A stretch of DNA of 64,000 bases. Source: Centropus unirufus (Eukaryota; Chordata; Aves; Cuculiformes; Centropidae). Shown piece by piece: positions 13,801 to 24,799 of this stretch (the stretch's first letter is position 1; each line of letters starts with the position of its first letter). The translations under genes and the position numbers were made by a program. The notes under the pieces were generated by a model, which did no database searches, had not been told where the DNA came from, and saw only the letters and a program-made list of their open reading frames with translations. The stretch is taken from NCBI GenBank assembly GCA_013397695.1, contig VYZI01000005.1, positions 7,443,568 to 7,507,567 on the forward strand, read 5' to 3'.

Positions 13801-15429
13801 AGGCTGCGAAGGTACCATAGAGAGGGACGTTGTCTGAGTGAAACTGAGTGAAGACAATAGGATTTGGCCCCTAGTTTAGGAGGCAGAGAGATATTCTGCC
13901 GAATTTAAAGACCATGTACAGTGTGAATAACCTTAACGCTGAATGGGCAGATGGTGGATGGACAGAAACAGCTAGAAGATTTTGTTTAAGATATTGCATA
14001 ATATTCAGGCTTGAACAAATATATATACATCTCAATAAATATTTATTACCCATAAGTACTTGACCTTACCCTTATGTATTTATTGCACCACTCATAACTA
14101 CTAGACTGTGAAAAGCAGAAAGTACCTTCTCTGTCACAGCAGAGCATAAAACATCTCAGGCTGAGTTCTTTCATTTGGCGGCAAAAAGAATGAAAGAATA
14201 GATCTGAACTGAGATCAAAGAAAACAGAAAATGCCGTCTTTACATTGTTAAGAGCCTTTTTCGTCATTTGTGCATTAAGCCTCATTGCAATAAAAGGGAG
14301 AAAAATGCTAAGTGGCCCCTCTTCTGAAGCAAAGTTGGCATGGGTTCAAGGCAAGTCTGCACTGAAGACTGCAGTCAACCATCAGCATGTACTTCTGCCT
14401 CCTACCATCACCATGAAGGCCCTCTGGCCCTCGGGGTCACAGTGTGGTGGCACCACCCACTTATTCGATATCTATACCCTCATTTTACAGTATTCACTGG
14501 TAGAGGTAATCAAGTTATTTCTCCTTTTTTCATGCTCTATTTAAAGCTTCTAGAATTGGGAAAAAATGGTGTATCTTTAGCAAATAGGTTATTTATGTTT
14601 CTGAGTTTAATGTTGAGACATAGTATTAATTCTCATTTTCAGGGATGTGAGGAACTGTTCTTTTTAGAGCTCAGTGTTGCTTTGAGTGTGTGTTGTGATC
14701 TGTTTTACTTTCACAGAGCTACTGAGCTAGAAGACCACTGTGAACAAGAGGGTTCTAGTAATCAATGGTGATGCACATTTTCCTAGGTCAGCGATTGTTT
14801 GGTTCAAAATCCCTACCCAGTTTGAAGCAATAGGTTTTCTCGTGGAGATAATAATAATAACAACAGTTCAGAAAAACTAAACAGTGCAATTTAATAGCCT
14901 ATGTGTGGAGGTTAGAGGTGTATTTGTAGATCAGTAAATCGAAAACTGTATTTTAAATATCCATCTTGATACTCTGTTCCCAAAAAGAATGAAAATAATA
15001 AGACAAAGAGAATCTAAAAGGGACTGTAAGCTGATCTATTGATGCAGCAGCATGATTGCAATTTATATATGTGTCTGTTTAGTGCAGTTTTTCAGTAGGA
15101 CTGACAATCTCAGCAGTAAAATCCCTGCAATTTCATGCACTCTCTAAGAGTCAGCATATAGGCACAGGACCACAAAGAAGGAAAATTCTCATCAGTTTCA
15201 TCCAGGACAATTTCACATCTGTGATTTTTCCACCAGTCATCAAAGAGGAAGGTAATTTGGGGAAAGACAAATGAACGGTGGTGTATCTCTACAGTTCAAT
15301 GTATGCCATTAGCACTTTCTAGTTCATATCACCAGTTTTATAGTTAACAATACTAAGCATAAAAGTCATGTTAGCTCATTATCAGTCACTTGCCAGACCT
15401 AGAGAGCTTATAATTTTGAGGTATGTAGG
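13801..15429. other. Unique DNA, no gene recognised
   Basis: No protein family, RNA gene or young repeat is recognisable. A phrase near 13,858-13,875 (AGGATTTGGCCCC) resembles the edge of an ancient amniote repeat but is too short to delimit. The open plus-strand stretch at about 14,340-14,771 (143 codons) has no motif, no repeated or coiled structure and no recognisable relatives. I regard it as chance open sequence. Confidence 0.45.
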
Positions 15430-15435
15430 TGCTTA

Positions 15436-16112
15436 TCACCACAAAGACCGAAAGTGATTTTCTGTGTTCAAGAATAGAGCTTTCTTTTGATTGTCGTTCA
15501 CAGGAACGTAGACATCTATCTTTTCATAGGCTTGTACTGCCTCATCTAAAACTCCATATACATCATTTTTAATTCTTTCCACCCTCCTGTTATAGGTGAC
15601 TGACATAGCAGCCATCAGGTGGTGCCTGAACAAGATGGAGCAGGCACAGGCCATTGGCCCTGGCACACACATCCAAGCTTTCACCTCCATAGTGGAAAAA
15701 TTCCACACGGCAGCACCACTGACCTGGGCAGTGGAGGGCTGTGCGCAGCTGAGGATGCTTCCAGTCCCTTTGTCCCAAAGGAGGACAGCCTGGGAGTATG
15801 CTGGCCATAAGCAGCACCAATGTCCTGCTTATCAGAGAGCCTTCCAGGGTCACACAAAGGACATCTGCAGGCAGGGAACGGATTGGGTTGGCTCTGGGTC
15901 TTTGCTGTCACTGTGATATCTTCTGGGGTCACCATTGCAGCAGCCAGAAGGAGAAGGGACTGAGCCAGGGGACCTGCAGTCCCAGGACCCACCAGAGCAG
16001 CTGTTTTACCATTCAGCTGTTCCACAGAGAAAAACTTTCTCCATAGACTCAAATATTCATCTAAGTTCCCGGAGCTAGATGTGGGGTACGGATACAATAA
16101 CCATATAGGCAC
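15436..16112 (-). pseudogene. Protein-like minus-strand segments, possible decayed gene or retrocopy, unassigned
   Basis: Read on the minus strand, this stretch has overlapping open segments in more than one frame that look more protein-like than their surroundings. From its upstream side they include a segment rich in Gly, Pro and Ala (about 15,681-16,112), then a segment containing CRVEFFHYGGESLDVCARAN (within 15,590-15,853). A charged segment containing VERIKNDVYGVLDEAVQAYE follows (within 15,436-15,610) and ends at a stop. No single frame covers the whole stretch, which would fit a frameshifted pseudogene or retrocopy. I do not recognise the family and see no poly-A tail, splice sites or start that would settle it. 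Chance open sequence in locally GC-rich DNA remains a real alternative. Confidence 0.2.
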
Positions 16113-17014
16113 AAAGGTAATTTGTCAGTCACAGGAGGTGAAAAGTCACAGGTAAAAGTCACAGGAGAATGCCTTTTTTAAGGGTACGCTACAAAACTGA
16201 ACAGGTACATAAAAGCCAAACTTAAGTGCCACTAAGTTTTATCATCAGCAGGCACAAGCTTTATGTTATCATAAGTGTTAAATAAGAATTTTGTTTCCAT
16301 TAAGTTTGCAGCCAAGCAGCCAGCACCACAGAAAGCATACATGCAGGTGCTGGGCAGAACTTCATCTGCAGCCTCACTGATTCTATGGGGCCTTTTGCTT
16401 TATAAGGGCATCTTTTGTTTCTGTGAGCAGTTTGGAGCTGTTTGCTGGGAAAAGGACAGATTTACGAAGGAAACAATTGGATTAAAGCAAACATAAATTT
16501 AGACAGCTAGAGACATGCAGGTAAAAAAAACTGTCTTCCTCCCTGCAGAGCTCCCAGTTCCATACCAACGACTTCCAAGAGACAGAGGGGGAAAAAGAAC
16601 TGACTCCTGTTTATGGAGGGGTGGAATTATGCACCAATGTTTTTTGTAAACTGAGGGGAGCTGAGCTTACTCAAACACCCAGAGCAGGCAAACCAGTCTC
16701 CGTACACTGGTTCAAACTGAACATTGCCGCTTCTCATGTTTAATTTGATGAGGAGGCTGGAGATTGAAAGGGGTGTACACTTCGTTCTGATACCTGCTCT
16801 GTGAAGTGAGAAATCAGAAACTTCTTTGTTCTTTCGTCATGTTTGTTCCTTGCTCCTGGATATACCTGCAGCACTTTCCCCTCCCTGACTGTTCCCGTTC
16901 CCTCCCTCTCACAAACAATTGCGTAGCTCAGTGATTGCATTTTGATAGTAATCCTAGTTTCTAAATTTGAGATCAGTCTAGAAAAGAACAACATTCCCTT
17001 ATTATAACAGTATA

Positions 17015-17272
17015 TCACATCTCATCCCCCACTTTCAACACAGCATCCCAGCAAGTTCCCACTACCCATCTGATGAGGGAAGGAGGTAGGTAACTTTTTG
17101 ATAAAGACAACGGTTCTGACTTGTCTGTTTGCACAGGAACCCAAGTCAAACTTTTTCCAGCAAGATTCTTGGAGAAGAAGGCCAGAGCCCCAGCATTGTA
17201 TGGCTCTCCCTTCACATTGGAGCTGTCAGCTACAATCAAAGCATCCATGTATGGTATTTCCAGTGGAAGAAA
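17015..17272 (-). other. Open protein-like segment, unassigned
   Basis: The minus strand is open from about 17,320 down to 17,015. The part from the ATG near 17,250 onward (beginning MDALIVADSSNVKGEPYNAG) has codon-like texture with mixed hydrophobic and charged residues. A pyrimidine run lies just upstream on that strand, but it is not followed by a usable AG acceptor at the expected place. It is on the same strand as, and about 0.9 kb upstream of, the protein-like segments at 15.4-16.1 kb, so both could be parts of one decayed gene. I recognise no family, and this could equally be chance. Confidence 0.15.
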
Positions 17273-17654
17273 AAAAAAGTACACAGATGTATAGTTTGCA
17301 TTTATGTACTGTAGGGACACCCTTGAATCGTGTTAAAAAATGTCAGTCAAGACATCTGGTCAGCTGTCCTAATCCATATTGGGGTTTTTAGACTACTGTT
17401 ATGCCCCAATATGCTTTGAACATTGCCAATATGCTTTCTCTGCAGTAGCAGCAGTGTGTCCCCTTTGGTTTCACAGCCCATCCCCGGCATTGTTTTTTAT
17501 AGTGTCACGTACCGCGCAAAATGAAAACCCACATACTGTATCTCGTGTGTCTGGCTAATGAAACTGGTAGGACAAACCTTGTGTGATTAGGAACAGGGAC
17601 GGATTGGCTTAGGTCTAGTTCATCTTACGGACTGCAAAAAAGAATCAGCTGTCA

Positions 17655-18070
17655 CTTGTGCCATGCAGCAGATGGACAGTTTGCATCCGATTTACATGCA
17701 GGCGCCAAAGCCTTTAGAAGCTTTGGCAGCCCACTTGCCATCAGGCAGCAGACTTTGATGTCCTGCAGATGGTTACAGCAGCCATCTTGCACTCACATTG
17801 CGCGGCGCTGTTGTGCCTCCTTACAGACGCTGGCCAGTTCGTTCCCAGTGCCTTTGGAGCTGCCGCAGTGCTTGGTGCCTACCCAAGGCTCGGGACCCTT
17901 TGGCCACTGCCTAGGCACAGTTGTATTTTCATTTCAATACAAAGCTCTGCTGTGCTTTGCTTTTACAGTGACTGTGTGCCTGCACCCATATTAAAAGCCC
18001 TCACCGTGCCTACCGCAAGCTGTCCTTGTGCTCCCTCCACTGAGCTTTGCTGCGTTTCACATTCCCTATC
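17655..18070. other. GC- and CpG-richer block, function unknown
   Basis: This block is visibly richer in G+C and in CG dinucleotides (for example ATTGCGCGGCGC near 17,798) than the AT-rich DNA on both sides. It contains a short perfect inverted repeat, GCCAAAGC ... GCTTTGGC (about 17,703-17,726), and a phrase CAATACAAAGCTCTGCTG near 17,936 that loosely recalls the polyadenylation region of a retroviral LTR. I see no paired LTR, primer-binding site or retroviral protein, so an LTR call is not supported. It could be a regulatory element, a solo LTR remnant or part of a non-coding transcript. Confidence 0.25.
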
Positions 18071-18603
18071 TAGAACCCTGACAAATCCACCACCCCCACT
18101 CTCTTTGACCATAATTTCGGAATAATCGCTGATCCAATTTCTGTATGAATTTAGCTCACCAATGCAGCTTTGCCTTAGCACGGTTCAACTCATCCTAGGT
18201 AATGACATGGAACAAAGAGTTTTCTTCATGGTGGTCAGGCTAATCTTGCTCCATGAATAGCCCAGAGTAATCTGTCAGCAGTGGAAAGCTGTGGCTGGAG
18301 GTCTTCCAAAATCAGCTCTTTCGCATTTGGTAGGAGCAGTTAGGAATTCTGACTGGCACTATTAGTCAGGAGCCATGTCATTGTTCCACAGAAGGGACCA
18401 CAGTTGTCCCCACTAGGTAGGATCAGCCCAACATATTCTACAATGCTTTTCCATCCCTTGAGTGTTACTGGAAGTTCAGCAAAAAGACTCTGATTGACCG
18501 TTAAGATCTGACCTAGAAGAGGCAAATTCAATTATGCGTGGTATCTAGGCAGTTGGAAGTATTAGAAAATATTTGGGGGGGGAGGAGGAAGAGGAAGAAT
18601 ATA

Positions 18604-18634
18604 CACCTATATCTATATGCACACACACATATAA
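18604..18634. repeat. Short (CA)n/(TA)n microsatellite
   Basis: An alternating purine-pyrimidine run with ACCTATATCTATATGC followed by ACACACACATATA. It is a simple repeat with no gene context. Confidence 0.6.
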
Positions 18635-18639
18635 ATTGT

Positions 18640-19175
18640 CAATTAATGCAGACTGGTTACAGCCAGCAAACAAGAATAAAAAAAAATAAACAGTTAATTA
18701 AGACTTTTCGAATCATTGTTACATATACAGCACATCATTTGCAGGTGCTACAAAAGTGAAAAATAACCATTATAATTACTAGTATTCAAAGATTCATACT
18801 TTCTCCCATGTAATTCATTTAGGATTATCAGTTTTCTTGTAGTTATACAAAAGGCCTGTCAAGGTGTTTCCACACATGTTTGGCTCATGCATGGTCCAAA
18901 AACAAGCCAAAATGCCATTGTATTTTACATGGCACAGTTAAAGTGGCTCTGAAGAACAGGCCAGGTTTTACCTGGATCATTATCTCAGTCAAATTATCTT
19001 ACATATGTTTTAATTTTTTTCTTGTTCGTCCTTTCTTTATCTTTTTTCCTCTCTCTTTCTTTTTGTTAAAATACATCTGTGTTTGTTGACTGCCCCAGAT
19101 TATATCTAAGTGAGGAGTGGGAGTACTTGCACCTGGTACAGTATATGTAGCTTAACAATACATATCATTACATTA
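18640..19175. other. Unique DNA, no gene recognised
   Basis: AT-rich unique DNA with an A-rich stretch at about 18,676-18,692 and a pyrimidine-rich stretch at about 19,012-19,066. The part at about 18,630-18,780 carries several TAAT/ATTA-type words of the kind seen in conserved non-coding DNA, but I cannot test conservation. No gene is recognised. Confidence 0.4.
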
Positions 19176-19179
19176 TTTA

Positions 19180-19520
19180 CAGCTCATTTTATGTTATTCA
19201 ATAGTAAACTGCATATTAACCCTTTGAGAACCTGGCTGGCATTGCTCAGCGAGGCAGAGGAGCTCTGCGTTTTCCAGGGCTGTGGGAGTATGTCTGTAAC
19301 TGTATTCATAAAGATGGCAGCGTGCTCATTACAACAGAGATCACCACCAGAGCCAGCTAATTCCTCTCCCAGGAAATCTCGCCCGTAATCACATTCCTCA
19401 CCACATCGCGCTTGTACTTCTGCTGATAACACAGGTTATAAAAGAGACTCAGTCAGTGCTCGAGTCAATTAATGAACTGCCTTTTTAACCTCCTTTGCTG
19501 GAGTACATTCGGCACCAACG
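19180..19520. promoter_or_regulatory. Candidate conserved non-coding element
   Basis: This segment has the texture of vertebrate conserved non-coding DNA: high sequence complexity, no simple repeats and no transposon similarity. It holds homeodomain-type words such as TCAATTAATGAACTG near 19,465 and an AP-1/Maf-like TGCTGATAACAC near 19,421. Its open stretches on both strands (82-92 codons) have no recognisable protein content. The call is by texture alone and needs a cross-species alignment. Confidence 0.25.
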
Positions 19521-20194
19521 CGACCCAATATGGGGCTGCTGGCACGAGAAAGACCCAACTGATGCAATTTCAGGTTGTTTCACCCAATCTCCAGTTCTAC
19601 AAAACAGGCATCATGACTGACCTCATTCAGCACTGACTCAGCAGCCTCAGCACCCAGAGGAATGGAAGCAGAGCTCAGGCAAAGCCCAGAGGAAATGCTT
19701 TCCCCACTGCCCAAGGAGGAAACATTATTTCTGACCGAAGGACAGGTGGATTCAGCTACACTTTCCCCACTGCTGGAGAAGACCATGAGTCACTATTTGT
19801 ATTTGCATTTGTCAGGTGTTTGGTTTTAGTTTGGTTTTTTTATTTCCCAGGGGAGAGAGAGGGAAAGACAAGGAAGTTGCACAGAGGCAGGCAATATAGA
19901 AGAAGAAATGAAAATGTCAGGAGCTGGTGTGATGGATTTCAGGACCAGGGAAGATACACAGCGCCATGAAAAACCTTTCCATCTATTTTAGCAATATTTG
20001 GTATGGCCACACTATGCAGAGAAATGCACAAACTGCCCTTTCCTTTTTCCAGTTATTTGTTTGGCATACAGCACACGTATCTGTCAAAATGTTGTGTACA
20101 CCATGCAGTGCTGAGATAATTCTTCTGTGGCAAGCACAGAAGTAGGAAGAGGATCCTGCATCGTAACATCCCTATTCCTAACCTTTAAATACTC

Positions 20195-20312
20195 ATCAAT
20201 ATCTCTGTTGCTGAATTAATCAGCCTCAAGATTATCAGCAATTTAGTTGCATTTTGTTGGTAATTAGCTTGATAAATTAGCATCTGCAATATAAAACTTG
20301 ACATCTTATTGT
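20195..20312. promoter_or_regulatory. Candidate conserved non-coding element with clustered TAAT cores
   Basis: Within about 115 bases there are several ATTA/TAAT homeodomain cores (CTGAATTAATCAG near 20,210, GGTAATTAGC near 20,259, AAATTAGC near 20,274) interleaved with ATTTGCAT-like and TTAGTTGCATTT words. Such clustering is common in developmental enhancers. No coding potential or repeat similarity is visible. This is inference from motif density in AT-rich DNA, where such words also arise by chance. Confidence 0.25.
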
Positions 20313-22700
20313 TCCCTCAGTTTTATGGTACTTCTGAAAAAAATGCAGCTTATTTTAAAAATGATCATTTCTATTACAATAAAAGCAGATACCAAAACCA
20401 AAGTTTGACAAGCTTAGTAGCAGACAGAAACAAGCTTCATTGATATCCACTGGGCAAACTATCAAAGATGAATAGCTTATAATGCGAACTTCAAAAGTAT
20501 GGTTTAAAAAATAAAATTTAAATCCGTTCACTGTGGGCAGCTGCTTCTTGTGAGTAAAATAAAATAAATGTTCAAGGAATTCATTTTCCACATTTTCTGT
20601 ATAAAAGCTGACAAATAAACTTTGAAACATGAGGGAATTGAGAATTGATAGAAAATAACTGTATTTATTCCAACAATCACTTAGAGCTATCTGAATTTCC
20701 TCAAATCAGGTAAAAAAAATTACAGCCTTTCTTCTAACCCTGCTTTTCCATTTCAGAACATATTGCTGCATCTCATGGAGACCCCACTATGCAGGACACT
20801 AATGTCTCTTTTTTGTTCGGGGGCAATTTTCAAAGGCACTGTTGAAGGCTTTTCCCAAACAGCATCCAAAGGCAAAACCATATTCCCATTTCCTCCTTTT
20901 CATGATGAAAGGAAAGAGGGGTAGGTATCTTTCTCAGAAAACATGTTTAAAATACAGCAATTTTTGTGGTACAAATGTGGTATTATAAACTGAAAATTTC
21001 TCAGCATTGTGTTTTAGCCATTATTTCTCTTGTAGAAAACTGTACTAATAGAAACATTCCTATTAATCTGAATTTCAGATATTTTGTACAATGTATATTA
21101 CCTTTCTGCTGCCTGCAACCTTCTGCCAGGTTTTTTTTTCCTCTTTTTTTTAGGAGGTGCTTTGAGAGGAATATACCATGAGAACAATACACAGCTGCTG
21201 CTGTATAGAGATATCTAATTGTCAATATTGTGGAATTTCTACAGCTTATTACTTGCATTCAGTCTAATTCTGGGCAAATTGCCAGTCACTTCAGGGACAT
21301 TCAAGTGAGCCATATTACACGTGGTACGGCATCACAGCTTTAAGATACCCGGCTGTTTTGCCTCTGGCCAGGGAATGTTTGTACCAATGCTACTGAATGA
21401 AGGGGGGTAACTACAAATAAAATAAAATTTGTATTTTTTTTCAAGTGGGCTGCATTTCAAGCCCAGATGTTAGTAATGAAAGATTCAATTTAAGGATTTA
21501 AATTACAAATAAATAAAGTATGAAACAGATGTGATTTTTAAGGAAGTTCAAATTATCCAGGAAGAAAAATATCTCTGTGCATGACAAAGTAATAGGGATT
21601 GTCTTGAGAGTCTGTTGAAAACAATCTGCTGTGCTAGATACACCCTTAGGACAGGATTGGTTTGGAATGGGAAGGACTGGTGGAGCTTGTCATTAAACAA
21701 AAATTGTGTTTAATAAAACTTTATAACCGTGATTAATCCTATGAGGCCCTAAAGGAGTTTGCAGTTTCTGATAAACACATTTTCCTTGTTTGCAATGGTA
21801 ATGATATTTTGAAGTGAATGGAATCTGAACAAAAAAACTCTAAGAGGAAAAAAGGACTTGTCAGGTACCACCTATGAAGAAATTACAATGGCACAAAAGA
21901 AAGAGGGGCCACCCACAAACGAAACGTTAGATTATACGTTTGAAAGACAGGGAAAAAATGAGAGGTGGTCGCAGGTCTCTCTTAACAATAGTTTGATCAC
22001 CACAGAATTGCCTATAAAAACCACAGAAATTATTCAAGGCCATCTAGCATGTGAAGATTAGAATCCCACATGTTCAATGCAGGTGCTCACTAGCAAATGC
22101 ATTAATGACTAGAGCTGCAGCAGTGATTTGAAGTAAGGTGTATACAGAGAACAGGGAACATCACTCAGCATAGATGCTTTACTGACCAGTCCAAAGTCCC
22201 GGGGCTGAATGTTTAGAAAGTAACATTTACCAAGGAGAGCAGGTAAGCAGTGGCTATTGATGTTGATAATGATTAAAGCTCTAATTCTGCAAGCTGTAGA
22301 AGAACATATCCAGCCTTAAGCAGTGGGGGACATACATCCTGCACGGACTTTGCCTGAGGAGGAGTCCACACATTCTTTACCATCAAGAAAATAATTTTTA
22401 AGGGTTCTGCAAGTGATTAAGAAAACCTGCCCAAATGGAAGGTAAAAGGTATGCATAGTACATTATAAATATTTCTAATATTTACTATTTCCCCAAAACA
22501 GTGTGGGATAGAATGCTTATGTAAAGAGCTGGAAGTAAACCAGGTCAGAATAGCTGCAGTAATGATGCGCTAAATGTTGCCTTCCTTCTGATTTTATCTT
22601 GAGAGGACACCTGTAGTAATTAAAGGATTTATTTTTATAATGTCAATTACTTATAAATTCTATATTCTGTATTCCTCTTACCAGCCCTACAATCCATGAT
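20313..22700. other. Unique DNA, no gene recognised
   Basis: AT-rich unique DNA. The open stretches on either strand are all under 92 codons and show no family resemblance. No RNA gene or transposon is recognisable. Confidence 0.45.
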
Positions 22701-22715
22701 TCTACCTCTCTTGCA

Positions 22716-22761
22716 GAAAATAAAACCAAACAAAACAAAACAAAACAAAAAAAAAAAAAAA
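22716..22761. repeat. (CAAAA)n and poly-A tract
   Basis: Three to four CAAAA units run into about 18 consecutive A residues. This could be a simple repeat or the decayed tail of a retrotransposed sequence. I found no recognisable retrocopy immediately 5' on the plus strand, so simple repeat is preferred. Confidence 0.65.
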
Positions 22762-22769
22762 CATCTTTC

Positions 22770-24400
22770 TCTGGTGTGAACACTATAGCACTTCCCAGAA
22801 CTGTCAGAACCCCTTTCAGTTTGTCTTGATTTGGGACAGAGCCACATTTAGAAGTTCTTCCTTCAGCGAGGAAGTGTAATTTTATTTTTTAATGAGTGAG
22901 AATGAACATTTTCAAGGTATGCTAACACCAAAGTTTTTCAAATTAGTCTTTTTATTTTCCTCAGTTTTATTCTTAGGGGTTTATTTTTGCTTGAAACCTT
23001 TTGAGTCCCATTTCCTTTCCTGGATATATCTGTGTTTAATATCAAAAGGTGCACTGCAGTACAGCTCTGTTACCTCCTCGCTCTTTGTGATGAATTTTTC
23101 ATTTCCTACATCATTCACAACTTCTTGCTGTAATTTTCATATGGCCTTCATAGCACTGTAAATATCTGGACCATAAATGAAGACAAAATCAGGTTGAGTC
23201 TTTATGAATATGTGTCCTATTAAAGTGTAAATTTCCTTGCACCACCATATCACAAGCAGCTTTCATAGCAAAATAAAAGCGTGTCAATTCAGCATGAGTA
23301 CATACGAGGCTCCAATGACCCAAAAAGGCCTTTACAATCTCCAGCTTCTATAATTCCATAAAGATATGGTGCTTCAGGGCAAAGTAAGGAAGACCTTCTT
23401 CAGTCAGTCTCCAAATATTTCAGGTACTTCTATTACCCGGCATAAAATAAAGAACATAAAAAGCTAAACAGTGTTACAAGGTTAACAGAAAACCTAGAGC
23501 ACTGAAATTATAGCACACCGTTGTTTTTCAGATTAGCAAGCAAATATCTCTTTGAGGTGATACTGGGGCACATTGTGTAGATATGTTGGTCTCTTCACTC
23601 TCCGTGGAGAAAAAGCATTTTAGTGTAAAGCACAGAAGCACATACATAGAGGGGAAAAAGCCCTGAAACATATTGGTATTCCTTTCTGGTACAGTGTCCT
23701 CATTATCTTGAAGTAGGAATGAAGTACCTTTGGTACTTTCCAACGACAGTCATGATCTTGCAGGGTTCATCTCTGTGAACCATGTGCATCCTTAGCTAGC
23801 TTGCATAAGGAAGCCTAACATATAAAATAATCTGCTGGCATCTGCCCTATCAAAACCTATTAGGTAATGCTTCCATTTCAGCAAACCACTATTAGAAAGA
23901 CATTATGGTCCTGAAGCAGCCGCAGCTTTAACGTGGCATTTGTGCTCTTCTGGGACTGACTGGAACCCTGACCCAGGGGAGACCTTGGGGTTTGCTCAAA
24001 GGTAGGTATTTCTGTGTATATTATGTATTTATTTGCCCTCTGATATTTGGTGGGGTTTATTTTAAGTTACATTCGCTTTAATTCTAATTGCCTTGTGGTG
24101 GCTCGTGCTGAATAGGGTTTTTTCCCCTTCAGATTCTAAGGTAATCATTTGAGGATTTATCTTCCAGTTAAACAAATTCCATACTGACAGCATTATTTTA
24201 CAATAGGAAAACAAATAGAATGACAATTTATCATTTTTATATGGCTCTGTACAGAAGAGTGGCTCTGTTTTTTGTATTATTATTACAGTAGCAATTAAAA
24301 GTGCCAGGCAGGGACCAGTTCCCACTGCATTATGGGCTATTTAAACATAAAGTTCAGATTCCCTAATAAGTTTACAGTCTCCCTTGCCCAGTGCCAGACT
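22770..24400. other. Unique DNA, no gene recognised
   Basis: No recognisable protein, RNA gene or transposon in either strand. The plus-strand open stretch at 22,892-23,161 is hydrophobic because the DNA is T-rich and shows no family features. Confidence 0.45.
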
Positions 24401-24406
24401 TTCTTG

Positions 24407-24597
24407 CCCTTACAAACACACTGGCTTCTTATCTTCTTCAAAGCCGTAGTCCTGAGTATGCTCTTGATACCAGGCATGCTTGTGTTTAAGACCCGGAATC
24501 TGTAAATGCAGCATGTGCTCAAGGTCTGGGGTAGACAGGAACCCTCCCAGCTCTCCAGTGCCCAACAGTAGAGCCACACAGCCCACAAACAACCTGC
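24407..24597 (-). other. Possible terminal exon-like open segment, unassigned
   Basis: On the minus strand a pyrimidine-bearing stretch ending CCTTGCAG (24,598-24,605) precedes an open segment of about 60 codons that ends in a stop near 24,407. The segment contains LEHMLHLQIPGLKHKHAWYQ and is charged towards its end, so it reads somewhat like protein. No partner exon, polyadenylation signal close downstream or known family is visible. A second overlapping minus-strand frame is open for 153 codons (24,337-24,798), so openness alone is weak evidence here. Treat as a prompt for transcript or homology checks only. Confidence 0.15.
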
Positions 24598-24624
24598 AAG
24601 GCAGTCATTTGGATGGGTGCAGGT

Positions 24625-24674
24625 AAAGGGGGTCTCCAGCATCATCTGCAGCCTTGACTCTGGAGACCCCCTTT
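24625..24674. repeat. Perfect 15-bp inverted repeat (hairpin)
   Basis: AAAGGGGGTCTCCAG at 24,625-24,639 is followed after a 20-base spacer by its exact reverse complement, CTGGAGACCCCCTTT, at 24,660-24,674. The arms are GC-balanced, not low complexity, and no longer repeat is visible around them. Such a structure could be the remnant of a short inverted-repeat transposon, a foldback insertion or a transcribed hairpin. It is too short in stem for a typical miRNA precursor unless imperfect pairing extends outward, and I do not see that it does. Confidence 0.8.
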
Positions 24675-24799
24675 GACAACCCATAGTTTCAGCAGAGGAT
24701 TGTCTGCATCTAGTTGTTAACTCCACCACAGGGAAACATGGTGCTCCTTCCACTACTTTATAATCCTTACCCAAGGACCTCGTCATGCAGCTTAACATA

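Noticed and set aside
14340..14771. 143-codon plus-strand frame as a gene
   Set aside because: No domain, motif or splice structure, and an overlapping open frame lies in another register.
17655..18070. Solo retroviral LTR
   Set aside because: Only a loose resemblance around the polyadenylation region. No terminal TG...CA pair with target duplication could be identified, and no retroviral protein is nearby.
22716..22761. Poly-A tail of a processed pseudogene
   Set aside because: No recognisable coding or RNA-derived sequence lies immediately upstream. The CAAAA units favour a simple repeat.
24337..24798. 153-codon minus-strand frame as a gene
   Set aside because: No motif or family resemblance. 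It contains both arms of the 24.6-kb inverted repeat and overlaps another open frame, so openness is not evidence of coding.
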